Shown here: positions 51,051 to 60,414 of the stretch, one piece after another | How positions within the stretch are numbered: position 1 is the first letter of the stretch | How the letters are laid out: each line of letters begins with the position of its first letter | Program-made: the position numbers and the translations under genes | Source of the DNA: Natronolimnohabitans sp. A-GB9 | GTDB taxonomy: Archaea > Halobacteriota > Halobacteria > Halobacteriales > Natrialbaceae | Direction: 5' to 3' | Length of the DNA: 64,000 nt | Assembly: GCF_030848565.1 (NCBI RefSeq) | Contig: NZ_JAVDDV010000007.1 | Coordinates: forward strand, 62,001-126,000 | The notes under the pieces: model-generated | The model's database searches: none | What the model was told of the DNA's origin: nothing | Seen by the model: only the letters and a program-made list of their open reading frames with translations

Positions 51051-53755
51051 GTATCGACACCGACGACACGGACGAACTCAGCGAGGAGGAACAGCAAGAG
51101 CTCATGGAAGAGGTCCAGCGCCGCCGCAGCCATCGCGGGCTGGCGGTCGTGATCGTTTCTCTGATCGCGATCTCCTTTTCGGCGTTCCAGATGTGGATCG
51201 CTGCCCGCGGGCGTGCGTTCGGAGCGACGCTGCCGGTTATCGGCGAGGTCGAACTCGCCGCGTTCCAGCAACTCCAGGTCAACGCGATCCACGTCGCGTT
51301 CGCGCTGGTGCTTGCCTTCCTGTTGTTCCCGACGAGTCGCGGCGACGGGTTCGTCGCTCGGGGCCTCGGTCGAATCGAGCCGGCCGTCGAGCGCCGGTTG
51401 GGGGACGGTCATCCGCTCACTCGAGCTATCTCGGCCGTTGCCCGAGGCTTTCGCTGGTTCTTCCTCGATCCCCACATGAAGCGGATCGCGCCGGTCGACG
51501 TCCTCCTGGCAGTTCTCTCGGTGCTTCCAGCCTACTACATCGCGACGCAGTTCGACGAGATTCGCCAGATCTCGGTCCAGCGCTTCGAGGACACACAGGC
51601 GCTTCACGAAGTGGTTCCGATCCTCGAGCCGCTGGTCGTCGGTCTCGCAGCTGTCGGCATCCCCCTCGACGAAGCCTCGGCGGCGTTTCTACTCGGGGTC
51701 ATGGGGATGTTGCTCGTCCTCGAGGCGACGCGGCGATCGCTTGGACTGTTGCTCGCCTCGCTGGTCGGCTTGTTCATCATCTACGCGCGGTGGGGGTACC
51801 ATATCCCGCGTGACTCGGCGATCGGTGCGCTGGCGATCCAGCCCGACACCTGGGACAACATCGTCTTCAACCTCTGGTACACGGTCGAGGCGGGTGTCCA
51901 CAGCCAGCCTGTCTCCGTCAGCGTCCGCTTTATCTACATCTTTATCCTCTTCGGCGCGTTCCTCGAGATGAGCGGCGCGGGCAAGTGGTTTATCGATCTT
52001 GCGTACTCGGCGACCGGCACCCGAGACGGCGGTCCGGCGAAGGCAAGCGTCGTCTCGAGTGGCTTCATGGGGATGCTTAGCGGCTCGTCGATCGCGAACA
52101 CGGTGACGACGGGCGCGTTTACGATCCCGCTGATGAAGCGCTCGGGATACTCCCCGGAGTTCTCCGGGGCCGTCGAGTCGTCGTCCTCGTCGGGCGGACA
52201 GATGCTCCCGCCCGTGATGGGCGCCGCGGCGTTTCTCATCGTCGAGTTTACGGGGACACCCTACGCGGACGTGATCATCGCCGCCACGCTGCCCGCGCTC
52301 GCGTTCTTCTTCGGGATGTGGGTGATGGTCCACTTCGAGGCGGTACGCGGGGGGATCGGCGGCCTCTCGAGGGAGAAACTCCCAAACATTCCAGCCGCAC
52401 TGCGACGGGGGTGGTTCTACCTGATCCCGGTCGTCCTGTTGCTGTACTACCTGATCGTCGCCCGGCTCTCGATCAATCGCGCCGGCTGGCTGACGATCGT
52501 CGCGGTTATCGCCCTGATCGCGGTCCTCGCTGCCTACGACAAGCGAACTCGCGTCCCACTGTTCGTCACGATCGCGGGTCTCTCGATCGTCCAGATCTGG
52601 TCGTACTCGGCGTTCGGCGGCGGTATCGCCGACGCGATTCTGGTCGTGGCCGGACTCGAGCCGGCGGCGGACCCGCTGTCGTTGAGCGCCGCCGCCTCGG
52701 CTACGATGGGGGATTTCGCGACGATCGTCCTCCTCGTCAGTCTCGTCTTCGTCCTGTTGCGCCCGCGTTCTGACGCACCGCTGCTCGAGTTCGATCCGGC
52801 AGTCGACGAGGCAGCCGACCGGACCGCCGACGCGATCGGTCGTCCCTCGCTGTCGAAAAACCGTGCCTACCGGTTCGGCGCGTTCGTCCTGCGATCGATG
52901 GACGCCGGGGCCCGCACCGCGACGACGGTCGTCGTCGCCGTCGCCGCCGCCGGCGTCGTCCCCGGCGTCATCAGCGTCTCCGGCCTCGGACCGAACCTGG
53001 CGGCGCTCATCAGTCAGGTCAGCGGCGAGTCGATGCTGGTCTTACTGACGCTGACCGGAATCGCCTCGATCATCTTCGGGATGGGAATGCCGACGACGGC
53101 GATGTACATCATCCTGATCGCGATGCTCGAGGCGCCGCTGGTCGAAGCCGGTGTGATGGTGCTTGCCGCTCACCTCTTCGTCCTCTACTGGGGACTGATG
53201 GCCGACGTCACGCCGCCGGTCGCCGTCGCCGCCTTCGCCGGTGCCGGCGTCGCGAAGGCCGAGGAGATGCAGACCGCGATCATCGCGTTCGTGCTCTCGC
53301 TGAACAAGGTGTTGGTCCCGTTCGCGTTCGTCTTCTCGCCGGGCATCTTGCTGTTCCGCCAGACCGACGGGGAGTGGTCGCTCATCGGCTGGGCCGACGT
53401 CGCCGACCTGGGCTTTTTCGTCCCCGACGTCGTGATCCCGGTTCTCGGGATGTTCCTCGGGGTCTACGCTCTCGGCGTCACCATCATCGGTCACCAGTAC
53501 GCGTCCGTCGACCAGTGGGCCCGCGGACTGTTCTCGGTCGCCTCGATCTTCCTGATGGTGCCCGAGATCCCCCTTCTCCTCGCCGAAGCGGGACTCGCGC
53601 TGTTTGGAATCCCCTCGGCGTTGACCGTCTTCCAGGTCACCTTCCCGCTGCGGGTCGTCGGCCTCGCGATGCTGGTCGGTCTCTCCTACCGGAACCGCGA
53701 ACGGGCTCCTGGCGAAGTCGACGAACCTGCCACAGCTGCACCCGGCGACGCCTGA
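51047..53755 (+). CDS. Fused TRAP transporter permease (4TM-12TM)
   Basis: 902 residues. The first 220 residues hold the small DctQ-type part with four helices, the rest the DctM-type part with many helices. Signature blocks: PVSVSVRFIYIFILFGAFLE, GMLSGSSIANTVTTGAFTIP, SSSSGGQMLPPVMGAAAF, GMGMPTTAMYIIL and LMADVTPPVAVAAFAGAG. It imports the substrate using an ion gradient. ATG at 51047 is coupled to DUF1850. A GGCGCAACC hairpin follows the stop. Confidence 0.92.
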   Translation: MSIDTDDTDELSEEEQQELMEEVQRRRSHRGLAVVIVSLIAISFSAFQMWIAARGRAFGATLPVIGEVELAAFQQLQVNAIHVAFALVLAFLLFPTSRGDGFVARGLGRIEPAVERRLGDGHPLTRAISAVARGFRWFFLDPHMKRIAPVDVLLAVLSVLPAYYIATQFDEIRQISVQRFEDTQALHEVVPILEPLVVGLAAVGIPLDEASAAFLLGVMGMLLVLEATRRSLGLLLASLVGLFIIYARWGYHIPRDSAIGALAIQPDTWDNIVFNLWYTVEAGVHSQPVSVSVRFIYIFILFGAFLEMSGAGKWFIDLAYSATGTRDGGPAKASVVSSGFMGMLSGSSIANTVTTGAFTIPLMKRSGYSPEFSGAVESSSSSGGQMLPPVMGAAAFLIVEFTGTPYADVIIAATLPALAFFFGMWVMVHFEAVRGGIGGLSREKLPNIPAALRRGWFYLIPVVLLLYYLIVARLSINRAGWLTIVAVIALIAVLAAYDKRTRVPLFVTIAGLSIVQIWSYSAFGGGIADAILVVAGLEPAADPLSLSAAASATMGDFATIVLLVSLVFVLLRPRSDAPLLEFDPAVDEAADRTADAIGRPSLSKNRAYRFGAFVLRSMDAGARTATTVVVAVAAAGVVPGVISVSGLGPNLAALISQVSGESMLVLLTLTGIASIIFGMGMPTTAMYIILIAMLEAPLVEAGVMVLAAHLFVLYWGLMADVTPPVAVAAFAGAGVAKAEEMQTAIIAFVLSLNKVLVPFAFVFSPGILLFRQTDGEWSLIGWADVADLGFFVPDVVIPVLGMFLGVYALGVTIIGHQYASVDQWARGLFSVASIFLMVPEIPLLLAEAGLALFGIPSALTVFQVTFPLRVVGLAMLVGLSYRNRERAPGEVDEPATAAPGDA

Positions 53756-53778
53756 TCCGAACTACTGGAAGTCGGTAC

Positions 53779-53814
53779 CGGCGCAACCACAGCCCGGGTC
53801 GCGGTTGCGCCGGG
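53779..53814. terminator. Hairpin after the TRAP permease
   Basis: CCGGCGCAACC (53779-53789) pairs perfectly with GGTTGCGCCGG (53804-53814) over a 14-base loop. The place, 23 bases after the permease stop and upstream of a convergent gene, fits a transcript end or protective structure. Archaeal termination usually uses T-runs, none of which follow here, so the term is tentative. Confidence 0.45.
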
Positions 53815-53835
53815 AAATCGATACAGCAATCCGTA
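53797..53835 (-). repeat. TACGGATTGCTGTA...CGGCGCAACC motif copy
   Basis: Read on the minus strand, these 39 bases match 36684-36722 at 32 positions. The 5' part, TACGGATTGCTGTAT, matches 54170-54184 with one difference. It overlaps the right arm of the hairpin at 53779-53814. Confidence 0.55.
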
Positions 53836-53932
53836 TCAGTGACGACTCGAGTGCCGTTTCGGATCGCCGATGCGGTCGACGGAAACTCGCAGTCGATCGA
53901 CCTCACCAGTCGAACCGCGTCGGCCGCCGGTA

Positions 53933-54106
53933 TCAGTCCCACTCGTCGTAGAAGAAGTAGCCGGCGATGCCAGCCAATCCGAGCGCGAGCGTGATGTAGG
54001 GCCAGTTCCCGGCGTCTTCGCCGGTAAACGCTGCGTGGCCCGCGATGAAGATCGCGAAGCCGACGTGGGCGACCAGCGTTGCGAGGAGGAACGCGGCGAG
54101 ATCCAT
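53933..54106 (-). CDS. Small two-helix membrane protein
   Basis: 57 residues from MDLAAFLLATLVAHVGFAIF. Two hydrophobic stretches (about 3-23 and 34-50) enclose the loop GHAAFTGEDAGNWPY; it ends FFYDEWD. I do not recognise a family. The gene is flanked, within 350 bases, by two inverted copies of the TACGGA(C/T)TGCTGTAT motif. Confidence 0.6.
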   Translation of the reverse strand: MDLAAFLLATLVAHVGFAIFIAGHAAFTGEDAGNWPYITLALGLAGIAGYFFYDEWD

Positions 54107-54169
54107 TGTACTCGAGGGATTCGACGTAATCCAAATAGCCGTTTCGAAGCGGGACGACCCATCGCAGTC

Positions 54170-54200
54170 TACGGACTGCTGTATCGCTGTCCCGCCGGTC
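54170..54200 (+). repeat. TACGGACTGCTGTAT motif copy
   Basis: TACGGACTGCTGTATCGCTG, followed by TCCCGCC, equals in its first 15 bases, but for one change, the inverted copy at 53821-53835. It lies between two leftward genes, 63 bases upstream of the small membrane gene. Confidence 0.5.
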
Positions 54201-54304
54201 ACCACACGTGATCGGTGATCGGCAGTAAGTGACGACAACAGCCCGTATGACGGTCGTTCGACGGCCGGCACAAAGCGAAAACCGAACCCGGCCTCGAGCA
54301 GCGA

Positions 54305-55852
54305 TCAGGCCAGGAAGACGTGTCGCGGACGGTCCTCGAGGATGTCGCGACCGAACTCGACGGCGTCGGAGAAGGCATCGCTGCGGAAAAACTGCATCGC
54401 GTCCTCGCGGGAGTCCCAGCGACTGGCGATGAACATGTCGTTTTCGTCCTCACGGTTTACCAGCAGGTCGGTCTTGCGGTGACCGTCCATGTCGGCGAGC
54501 AAGGCGGCGGCGTCGTCGAAGGTGTCCGTAAAGTCCCCGCGGTGCTCGGGTTTGACCGTGTAGAACATGCCCATCGTCCCCCAAGAGTCGTCGTCATCGT
54601 CGCCGGCTTGCCGGACGATCTCGGGGAGGTCGGCGAGGAAGCCGGCGGCCGTGTTCGCGGCGCGCTCGGTGTCCCAGAGACTGACGACTGCGGCCTCGCT
54701 GTCGTCGTTTCGCGGTTCGTACACCGCGGTCTTGACGTGGGTGTCGTAGTGGTCGAAGTTCGTCCGCAGGCCCTCGACTTCCTCGAACAGTTCGTCGGCG
54801 TCGGCCGCCGAGTAGAGGACAACCGCATGGATATCCTCGCCGTGTGGCTGGCCCGCGTAGACGTCCATGTCGGCGAGTTCGCTACGGATGTCCGACTCGT
54901 CGTCGTCACCGTGTGGCCCGCCGGAATCGCCGTGGCCGCCGTGGCCGCCATCGTCACCGTGTGGGTGGCCACTCGAGTCCGAGTCGCCGTGTGGGTGGCC
55001 ACCGGCATCGCCGTGTGGGTGGCCACCGGCATCGCCGTGTGGGTGGCCGCTTTCGTCGCCGCCCTCCTGTGGAACCGGCTCGCCGGCGAGGAACGCCGGG
55101 AGGTTCTCGGGCGGGAACCGTCGGGCCGAGAGGAACCGGCCGAACTCGGCGAAACGGGAACTCGACGGGTCGAACCGCATCTCATAGAGCAGGTCCTTGA
55201 CGTCGGTCGGATCGTCGCCGAACAGGGTAACACCCCACTCGAAGTCATCTAACCCGATACTGCCGGAGATGATCTGAGTGACGCGACCGGCGTACTCCTT
55301 GCCGATCTCGCCGTGGCTGGCGAGGTGGTCGGCACGCTCGTCGAAGGGGAGTTCGTACCAGTTGTGTTCCGGCCCGCGTCGCTTGTCCATCGGGTAGAAG
55401 CTGAGGAATTCGCTGTCCGGAATGTTCGGTTTGAGTCGCGTCTCGATATACCGGGCCATCCCGGTGTCTTCGACTTCCTCGCCTTCCTCGAAGAACTCCT
55501 GGGACATGTATCCCGAGACCTCCGTCACCGAGAGGTAGGAGTCGGACCGCTCGGTAAAGGCCGCAAGCTCCGTCTGTTCGAATCGGCGCTCGAGGGCGTC
55601 GATCTCCTCGAGCGTCGGCCGCAGGTGCAAAAGCAGCAGGTCGGCCTTGTGGCCGAGCACCGAGAACGTCGCCGAGTCGCCCTCGTCGGCGTCGGTCACG
55701 TTCTCGGCGGCGGAGAGGAACTCGATACCCTCTTCGATCGCCCGCTCGCGACGCCGCTTGGGTGCATCGCGCCAGGCGTCCCAGTCGATCGACCGGAAGT
55801 CGTGCAGGACGTACCAGCCCTCTTCGGTCTGTGGTGGCTGCCGTCGTTCCAT
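54305..55852 (-). CDS. Chlorite-dismutase-like heme protein fused to ABM domains
   Basis: 515 residues. Residues about 10-245 form the chlorite-dismutase/coproheme-decarboxylase fold: SGYMSQEFFEEGEE, FYPMDKRRGPEHNWYELPF and the proximal His in DHLASHGEIGKEYAGR (His180). A His/Gly/Asp linker (about 269-315) repeats GGHPHGDA. The last 190 residues contain two ABM-like ferredoxin domains. The order is that of haloarchaeal PitA, probably acting in haem synthesis or as a peroxidase. The linker could bind metal. Confidence 0.86.
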   Translation of the reverse strand: MERRQPPQTEEGWYVLHDFRSIDWDAWRDAPKRRRERAIEEGIEFLSAAENVTDADEGDSATFSVLGHKADLLLLHLRPTLEEIDALERRFEQTELAAFTERSDSYLSVTEVSGYMSQEFFEEGEEVEDTGMARYIETRLKPNIPDSEFLSFYPMDKRRGPEHNWYELPFDERADHLASHGEIGKEYAGRVTQIISGSIGLDDFEWGVTLFGDDPTDVKDLLYEMRFDPSSSRFAEFGRFLSARRFPPENLPAFLAGEPVPQEGGDESGHPHGDAGGHPHGDAGGHPHGDSDSSGHPHGDDGGHGGHGDSGGPHGDDDESDIRSELADMDVYAGQPHGEDIHAVVLYSAADADELFEEVEGLRTNFDHYDTHVKTAVYEPRNDDSEAAVVSLWDTERAANTAAGFLADLPEIVRQAGDDDDDSWGTMGMFYTVKPEHRGDFTDTFDDAAALLADMDGHRKTDLLVNREDENDMFIASRWDSREDAMQFFRSDAFSDAVEFGRDILEDRPRHVFLA

Positions 55853-55960
55853 ATGCGTCGGTTAGGAGGGAGACGCAAAGAAGGACAGGGTTTCGCGCCG
55901 GCGTGTTAACCTGCTTTTCGACCGGATACAACGAGGGCCGCCGCGAGGTGGCCAACGGCC

Positions 55961-57787
55961 CTAGATGACGAAGGGAAGGAACAGGACGACGAGGAAGCTG
56001 ATGAGCATCGTCAGCCCGACGGTCGTCGTGACCGTTCGGACGTGTCCTCGCGTCGATTCGATGGGGAGTCTCGAGACGATCGCCTCGGTGCTCGTCCGGA
56101 GGATGTGCCCGCCGTCTAGCGGGAACGCCGGAATGCAGTTGAACAGCCCGAGCTGGACGTTGATCCAGCCGGTCCAGAACAGGACGTTCGCGAGGAAAAA
56201 GACCGTGCTGTCGCCGAGCATCGCCAGCGATCCCTGGACCTCGTAGAAGTTCTGGACGCCGCCGGTGAAGCCGGCGAAGTTAAACGGCAACAGACCGATA
56301 ACGCCGATGACCGGCAGCGCCACTGCCAGTGCGGTCTTCCCGACGAAGGAGTCGGTCAGGTTGCCGAAGCTCCCCTCGTCGCTGCCACCGAGCATCGCCA
56401 GGTACTCCTCGGCCGGATAGAGCTGGAGGCCGATATCGTTGACTTCGAATCCGGAGGTTCCGGGGTTGCCGACGATTCCGAGGAAGCCGCTATCCTCACG
56501 TGGGTGCTCGTCGAGAGTTACCTCGTACTCCTCGCGTTCGTCACCGAAGTAGCCCGCGACGGTGACCTCGTCGCCGGGCTCGGTCTCGGAAAGCAACTCG
56601 TGGAGATCGTCGAACGTATGGACCCGTTCGCCTTCGAACGCGGTGACGACGAACGCCTCGTCGGTCGGCCCGGTCGCCGACTCGAGCGGGTCGTCTTCGG
56701 TGATGTCGACGGCGGCGCCGATCGGGACCTCGCGCGTTTCGGTCTCGCCGTTGCGGTCGACCGTCAGCGAGACGACTTCGTCGTCGCCGAGTTCGTCGAA
56801 GAAGCCACGTTCGGTCGCGACGCGCTCTCCGTCGACCGCGACGATCGCATCACCAGCCGACAGCGCACCCGGTCCGTTCTCGATCGCTGCCGTCACGAGC
56901 AGCGATCGATCGACCATGACTGTCCGCTCGCCGTCGAGTTCGAGTTCGACCTGTTCGCCGTCGGCGGCCTCGAGTTGATCTGCGAGTTCGTCGTTGGTCT
57001 CGACTGCGGTACCGTCGACGGCAGTAATACGATCGTTGGGCTCGATATCGGCGGACTCGGCAGGTGAGTCGGGAGCGACACCACCGACCGCGGCGCCGGG
57101 AGCGACGGCGATCGAGCCGGCGATCGGGCCGAACAGCAACGCGAAGACGAGCAACGTGATCGCGAAGTTGTTGGTGACGCCGGCGGCGAACATCCGTGTC
57201 TGGCCGCCCCGGGAAGCCTCCTTGCTGCCCTCCTGATCGGGTTCGACGAACGCACCGATCGGGATGACCGCGAGCATCGCGACGCCCATCGAGTTGATGT
57301 CGATGTCCTCGACTCGACAGAGGAGGCCGTGACCGCCCTCGTGGACGACCAACCCGACGATGAGGCCGGCGACGATACCGGGCGTCGCCGACAGCGGCAG
57401 GAAGTCGTTGACGCCGGGGAATGGGACGACGTTGCGGGGCTGTTGGACGCCTTCGGCGGGCTGTGGCGAGGTGATCGCAGAGATGGCTGCAAGCAACAAC
57501 AGGACGAACATCACAGCCATCACGACGACGGCAATGCCGACGCCGACGTTCGCCCACGCACGCCAGAACCGCTTTGGTGCGGAGAGCCGATCGAGGAACT
57601 CTCGCCCACGAGTCGTGTGGAAGGTCAAAATTGGGCCCTGGGTGCCGATGTACGACGGCAGGAGGTCCGCGTTCCGGAGCGCGATGACTGCGAACCAGTA
57701 GACGAGGAGCCCGATGACGACCCACGTCAGCGTCTCCGAACCGTAGAGTTCGGGGACCGAGACGACAGCCGGGAAACCGTAATCCAT
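55961..57787 (-). CDS. Site-2 protease family membrane peptidase with PDZ domains
   Basis: 608 residues. The zinc site is HEGGH at 149-153 within a membrane helix (GLIVGLVVHEGGHGLLCRVE), with the second ligand in NCIPAFPLDGGH near 570. Between them are two PDZ-like segments, APDSPAESADIEPNDRITAV and LSAGDAIVAVDGERVAT. It cuts transmembrane proteins in signalling. Substrate unknown. A second family member is at 63236. Confidence 0.88.
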   Translation of the reverse strand: MDYGFPAVVSVPELYGSETLTWVVIGLLVYWFAVIALRNADLLPSYIGTQGPILTFHTTRGREFLDRLSAPKRFWRAWANVGVGIAVVVMAVMFVLLLLAAISAITSPQPAEGVQQPRNVVPFPGVNDFLPLSATPGIVAGLIVGLVVHEGGHGLLCRVEDIDINSMGVAMLAVIPIGAFVEPDQEGSKEASRGGQTRMFAAGVTNNFAITLLVFALLFGPIAGSIAVAPGAAVGGVAPDSPAESADIEPNDRITAVDGTAVETNDELADQLEAADGEQVELELDGERTVMVDRSLLVTAAIENGPGALSAGDAIVAVDGERVATERGFFDELGDDEVVSLTVDRNGETETREVPIGAAVDITEDDPLESATGPTDEAFVVTAFEGERVHTFDDLHELLSETEPGDEVTVAGYFGDEREEYEVTLDEHPREDSGFLGIVGNPGTSGFEVNDIGLQLYPAEEYLAMLGGSDEGSFGNLTDSFVGKTALAVALPVIGVIGLLPFNFAGFTGGVQNFYEVQGSLAMLGDSTVFFLANVLFWTGWINVQLGLFNCIPAFPLDGGHILRTSTEAIVSRLPIESTRGHVRTVTTTVGLTMLISFLVVLFLPFVI

Positions 57788-57872
57788 TGCTCGTATTTCC
57801 GGGAGGAGTTCTCAAAGGGCTTTTGTCTATCTCGCCGAGGGATGTCAGTCTCGAACTAGTGATCCGATCGGG

Positions 57873-59570
57873 TTATTGTTCCCGTCGCAGTCGCGCGACG
57901 ACGAACTCGCGATCGACCTTCGCGAGGAAGGGACCGAGCTTCGGTCCCTGATCCTCGTCGAAGAACAGGCGGTAGCCGGCCGCGAAGAAGTCGCCGACGT
58001 CGACGTCGTGGCGCTTTGCGGTCTCGTAGATCTCTCCCTGGATCTCCTCGGGCTCGTGACCCTCCTCGATGAAATCGGCGAGTTCCTCGAGGGCGGCTTC
58101 GGTCGCCGCATCGAACTCGTGGTCGGGGATCTCGCTGCGTTTGAGTTCGTAATCGAACTCGTTGCCCGTACGTCGCGCCCAGTTGCGGGCCTTCTCGACG
58201 CGTGCGAGGGCGTCCTCGACGGCCCAGTCGGGTGCGTCGTCGGGGATGTGACCCTCACGGCGGGCGATCTCTTCGCGCAGATCGGGGTCGTCGGTCATCC
58301 CGAGGACGGCAGCGAAAGTGTAGGGCAGTCGAATCCGCTCTTCACGTGGCTCGTCCACGAGAAGTGGGTAGACACGCTCCGCGAAGGCCGTCTCGTCTTC
58401 GTCTGCTTCGACCTCCCCGAAGTAGATCGCCTCGAGCCGATCGAACTCGTCGACCAGCTGGTCGAGGCGTTCGATGCTGAAGTCACGGGCCTTCGCAGGA
58501 TCTTTCGCGAAGAAATACCGCAGGACCTCCGGCTCGAGGAGTTCGAGGACGTCAGAGACGAGGATGACGTTGCCCGCCGAGGAGGAGAAGGGCTCGCCCT
58601 CGAGGGTAAACCACTCGTAGACCATCGGTACGGGCGGCTCGATCTCGAGGACGTTGCGCGCGACGTCCTGGCCGCTTGGCCACGATCCTTCGGCGTGGTC
58701 CTTTCCGAAGGGTTCGAAGTCGACGCCGAGTACCTGCCACTGGGCGGGCCACTCGAATCGCCAGGGGAGTTTGCCCTCCCGCAGCGTCGCGGTGCCCTCG
58801 TGGCCACAGCCGTCGATCGTCTGATCGCCGGCGTCCATGTCGGTACACTTGTAGTCGACGGTCGGCGTCTCGCCCTCGAGGTCGACGCTCGTGACGGTTT
58901 CGGTGATCTTCCCACACTCCTCGCAGATCGGATTGAACGGGACGTAGTCACCGTCGGCGTCGACTTTGTCCTGGTACTCGGAGAGGACCTCGCGTGCACG
59001 GTCACGATGCTCGAGGACGAACCGGGTGACGTCCTCGAACGCGCCCGACTCGTATAGCTCCGTGTTCGAGACCAGTTCGATCGGGACGTCGACGGCGTCG
59101 GCACTGTCCTGGATGATGGTCGAGAAGTGGTCGCCGTAGGAGTCACAGCAGCCGAAGGGATCCGGGATGTCCGTATAGGGAGCCCCGAGGTTGCGTCCGA
59201 GGGCACCGGCGTCGACGTCTCCGAGGTCGACGAGGTTGCCCTCCAAGTCACAGAGCGTCCGTGGGAGCCCGCGCAGTGGATCGCGGTCGTCGGCGGTGAA
59301 GACCTGCCGGACTTCGTGGCCGCGTTCGCGCAGGACCTCGGCGACGTAGTAGCCCCGCATGATCTCGTTGACGTTGCCGAGGTGGGGAACGCCGGACGGC
59401 GAGATGCCGCCCTTGATGACGATCGGCTCCTCGGAATCCTCGCTCACATCGCCCGTAGCCTCGCGCTGGTCGGCCACGCGGTCTTCGACTCGATCAGCGA
59501 CGGTGTCCGCCCAGAAGGCGTGTCGCTTTTCGTCGTCGCGCTGGAGCGTGTACGGACTCTCGTCGCTCAT
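57873..59570 (-). CDS. lysS: Lysyl-tRNA synthetase, class I
   Basis: 565 residues. The class I site is shown by SPSGVPHLGNVNEI (HIGH-type, around 60-66) and EPFSSSAGNVILV (KMSKS-type, around 325). A zinc-type Cys set lies at ICEECGK, KCTDMDAG and DGCGHEG. Haloarchaea use this class I enzyme where most organisms use class II. The C-terminus is alpha-helical, with RLPYTFAAVLGM. The gene starts four bases before the end of pyrH (ATGA). Confidence 0.95.
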   Translation of the reverse strand: MSDESPYTLQRDDEKRHAFWADTVADRVEDRVADQREATGDVSEDSEEPIVIKGGISPSGVPHLGNVNEIMRGYYVAEVLRERGHEVRQVFTADDRDPLRGLPRTLCDLEGNLVDLGDVDAGALGRNLGAPYTDIPDPFGCCDSYGDHFSTIIQDSADAVDVPIELVSNTELYESGAFEDVTRFVLEHRDRAREVLSEYQDKVDADGDYVPFNPICEECGKITETVTSVDLEGETPTVDYKCTDMDAGDQTIDGCGHEGTATLREGKLPWRFEWPAQWQVLGVDFEPFGKDHAEGSWPSGQDVARNVLEIEPPVPMVYEWFTLEGEPFSSSAGNVILVSDVLELLEPEVLRYFFAKDPAKARDFSIERLDQLVDEFDRLEAIYFGEVEADEDETAFAERVYPLLVDEPREERIRLPYTFAAVLGMTDDPDLREEIARREGHIPDDAPDWAVEDALARVEKARNWARRTGNEFDYELKRSEIPDHEFDAATEAALEELADFIEEGHEPEEIQGEIYETAKRHDVDVGDFFAAGYRLFFDEDQGPKLGPFLAKVDREFVVARLRREQ

Positions 59571-60292
59571 TGTTCGTCGGCGGCCCAGTAAGTGGGTTCC
59601 TCGCCGGCACCCTCGGGGATGATGTCGGTGCCGTCGTGGTCTCCGTGACGGACAGCACGGGCGATCCGGTCGGGATCCGTCCCGTCTAAGACGATCGTCC
59701 GCATTCCCGACCGCTGGATGATCTTCGCGGCCAGCAGGTCGACGGGTGCAGAGGCGCCGGCGTTCATCTCGAGGCCGGCGATGGCGTCGACCAGATCCGT
59801 CGCGGAGAGTTCGTCGAACTTGGTCGCGTCGTCGGTCTCGTTGGGATCGTCGCTGTAGACGCCGGGAACGCTCGTCGCGTAGACGAGCAGGTCGGCGTCG
59901 ATGTACTCCGCCAGGGCGGCGCCGACGGCGTCTGTGGTCTGGGCCGGCGCGACGCCACCCATGACACAGACGTCGTCGCGGCGCAGCGCCTCGCTGGCTT
60001 CCTCGTAGTCGCGGGCTGGCGCGGTGACCGACTCCTCGCCAAGTGCGGCGATGAGCAGACGCGCGTTGAGTCGCGTGACGTCGATTCCCAGCTGATCGAG
60101 TTCGATCTCGTTTGCCCCCAGATCGCGAGCGGCACCGATGTACTCGCGGGCGACGCCGCCGCCCCCGACGACGGCCCCGATGCGACAGCCATCCGCGGCG
60201 AGGTCTTCGACGACGGCCGCGTGCTCGGCGACCCGGTCCGCACCGGGTTCGGGGACGAGCACGCTCCCGCCGATAGAGACGACCACTTTCAT
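59567..60292 (-). CDS. pyrH: UMP kinase
   Basis: 241 residues from MKVVVSIGGSVLVPEPGADR. The amino-acid-kinase fold has VVGGGGVAREYIGAARDLGA, LGIDVTRLNARLLI, and YIDADLLVYATSVPGVYSDD. It converts UMP to UDP in pyrimidine synthesis. The ATG at 60292 is the family start; the longer frame upstream is not conserved. It overlaps lysS by four bases. Confidence 0.92.
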   Translation of the reverse strand: MKVVVSIGGSVLVPEPGADRVAEHAAVVEDLAADGCRIGAVVGGGGVAREYIGAARDLGANEIELDQLGIDVTRLNARLLIAALGEESVTAPARDYEEASEALRRDDVCVMGGVAPAQTTDAVGAALAEYIDADLLVYATSVPGVYSDDPNETDDATKFDELSATDLVDAIAGLEMNAGASAPVDLLAAKIIQRSGMRTIVLDGTDPDRIARAVRHGDHDGTDIIPEGAGEEPTYWAADEQ

Positions 60293-60414
60293 ACTACCCC
60301 GGTGTAACGGGGTCGCTATCTTAAGGGTTGCCAACTCCCGGCAGCGCGCGTGTCTCACGCTCCCACGCGGGTGAATCTCGACGTCCGCTGTCGAGCGAGA
60401 ACCACCTGACAGCG

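Noticed and set aside
54900-55060. 24-base units as a non-coding repeat array
   Set aside because: The units are in frame in the fusion gene and code GGHPHGDA; kept as a coding repeat.
55255-55268. GATACTGCCGG inside the PitA-type gene as another repeat copy
   Set aside because: It lies inside coding sequence conserved for protein reasons and lacks the rest of the arm, so chance is likely.
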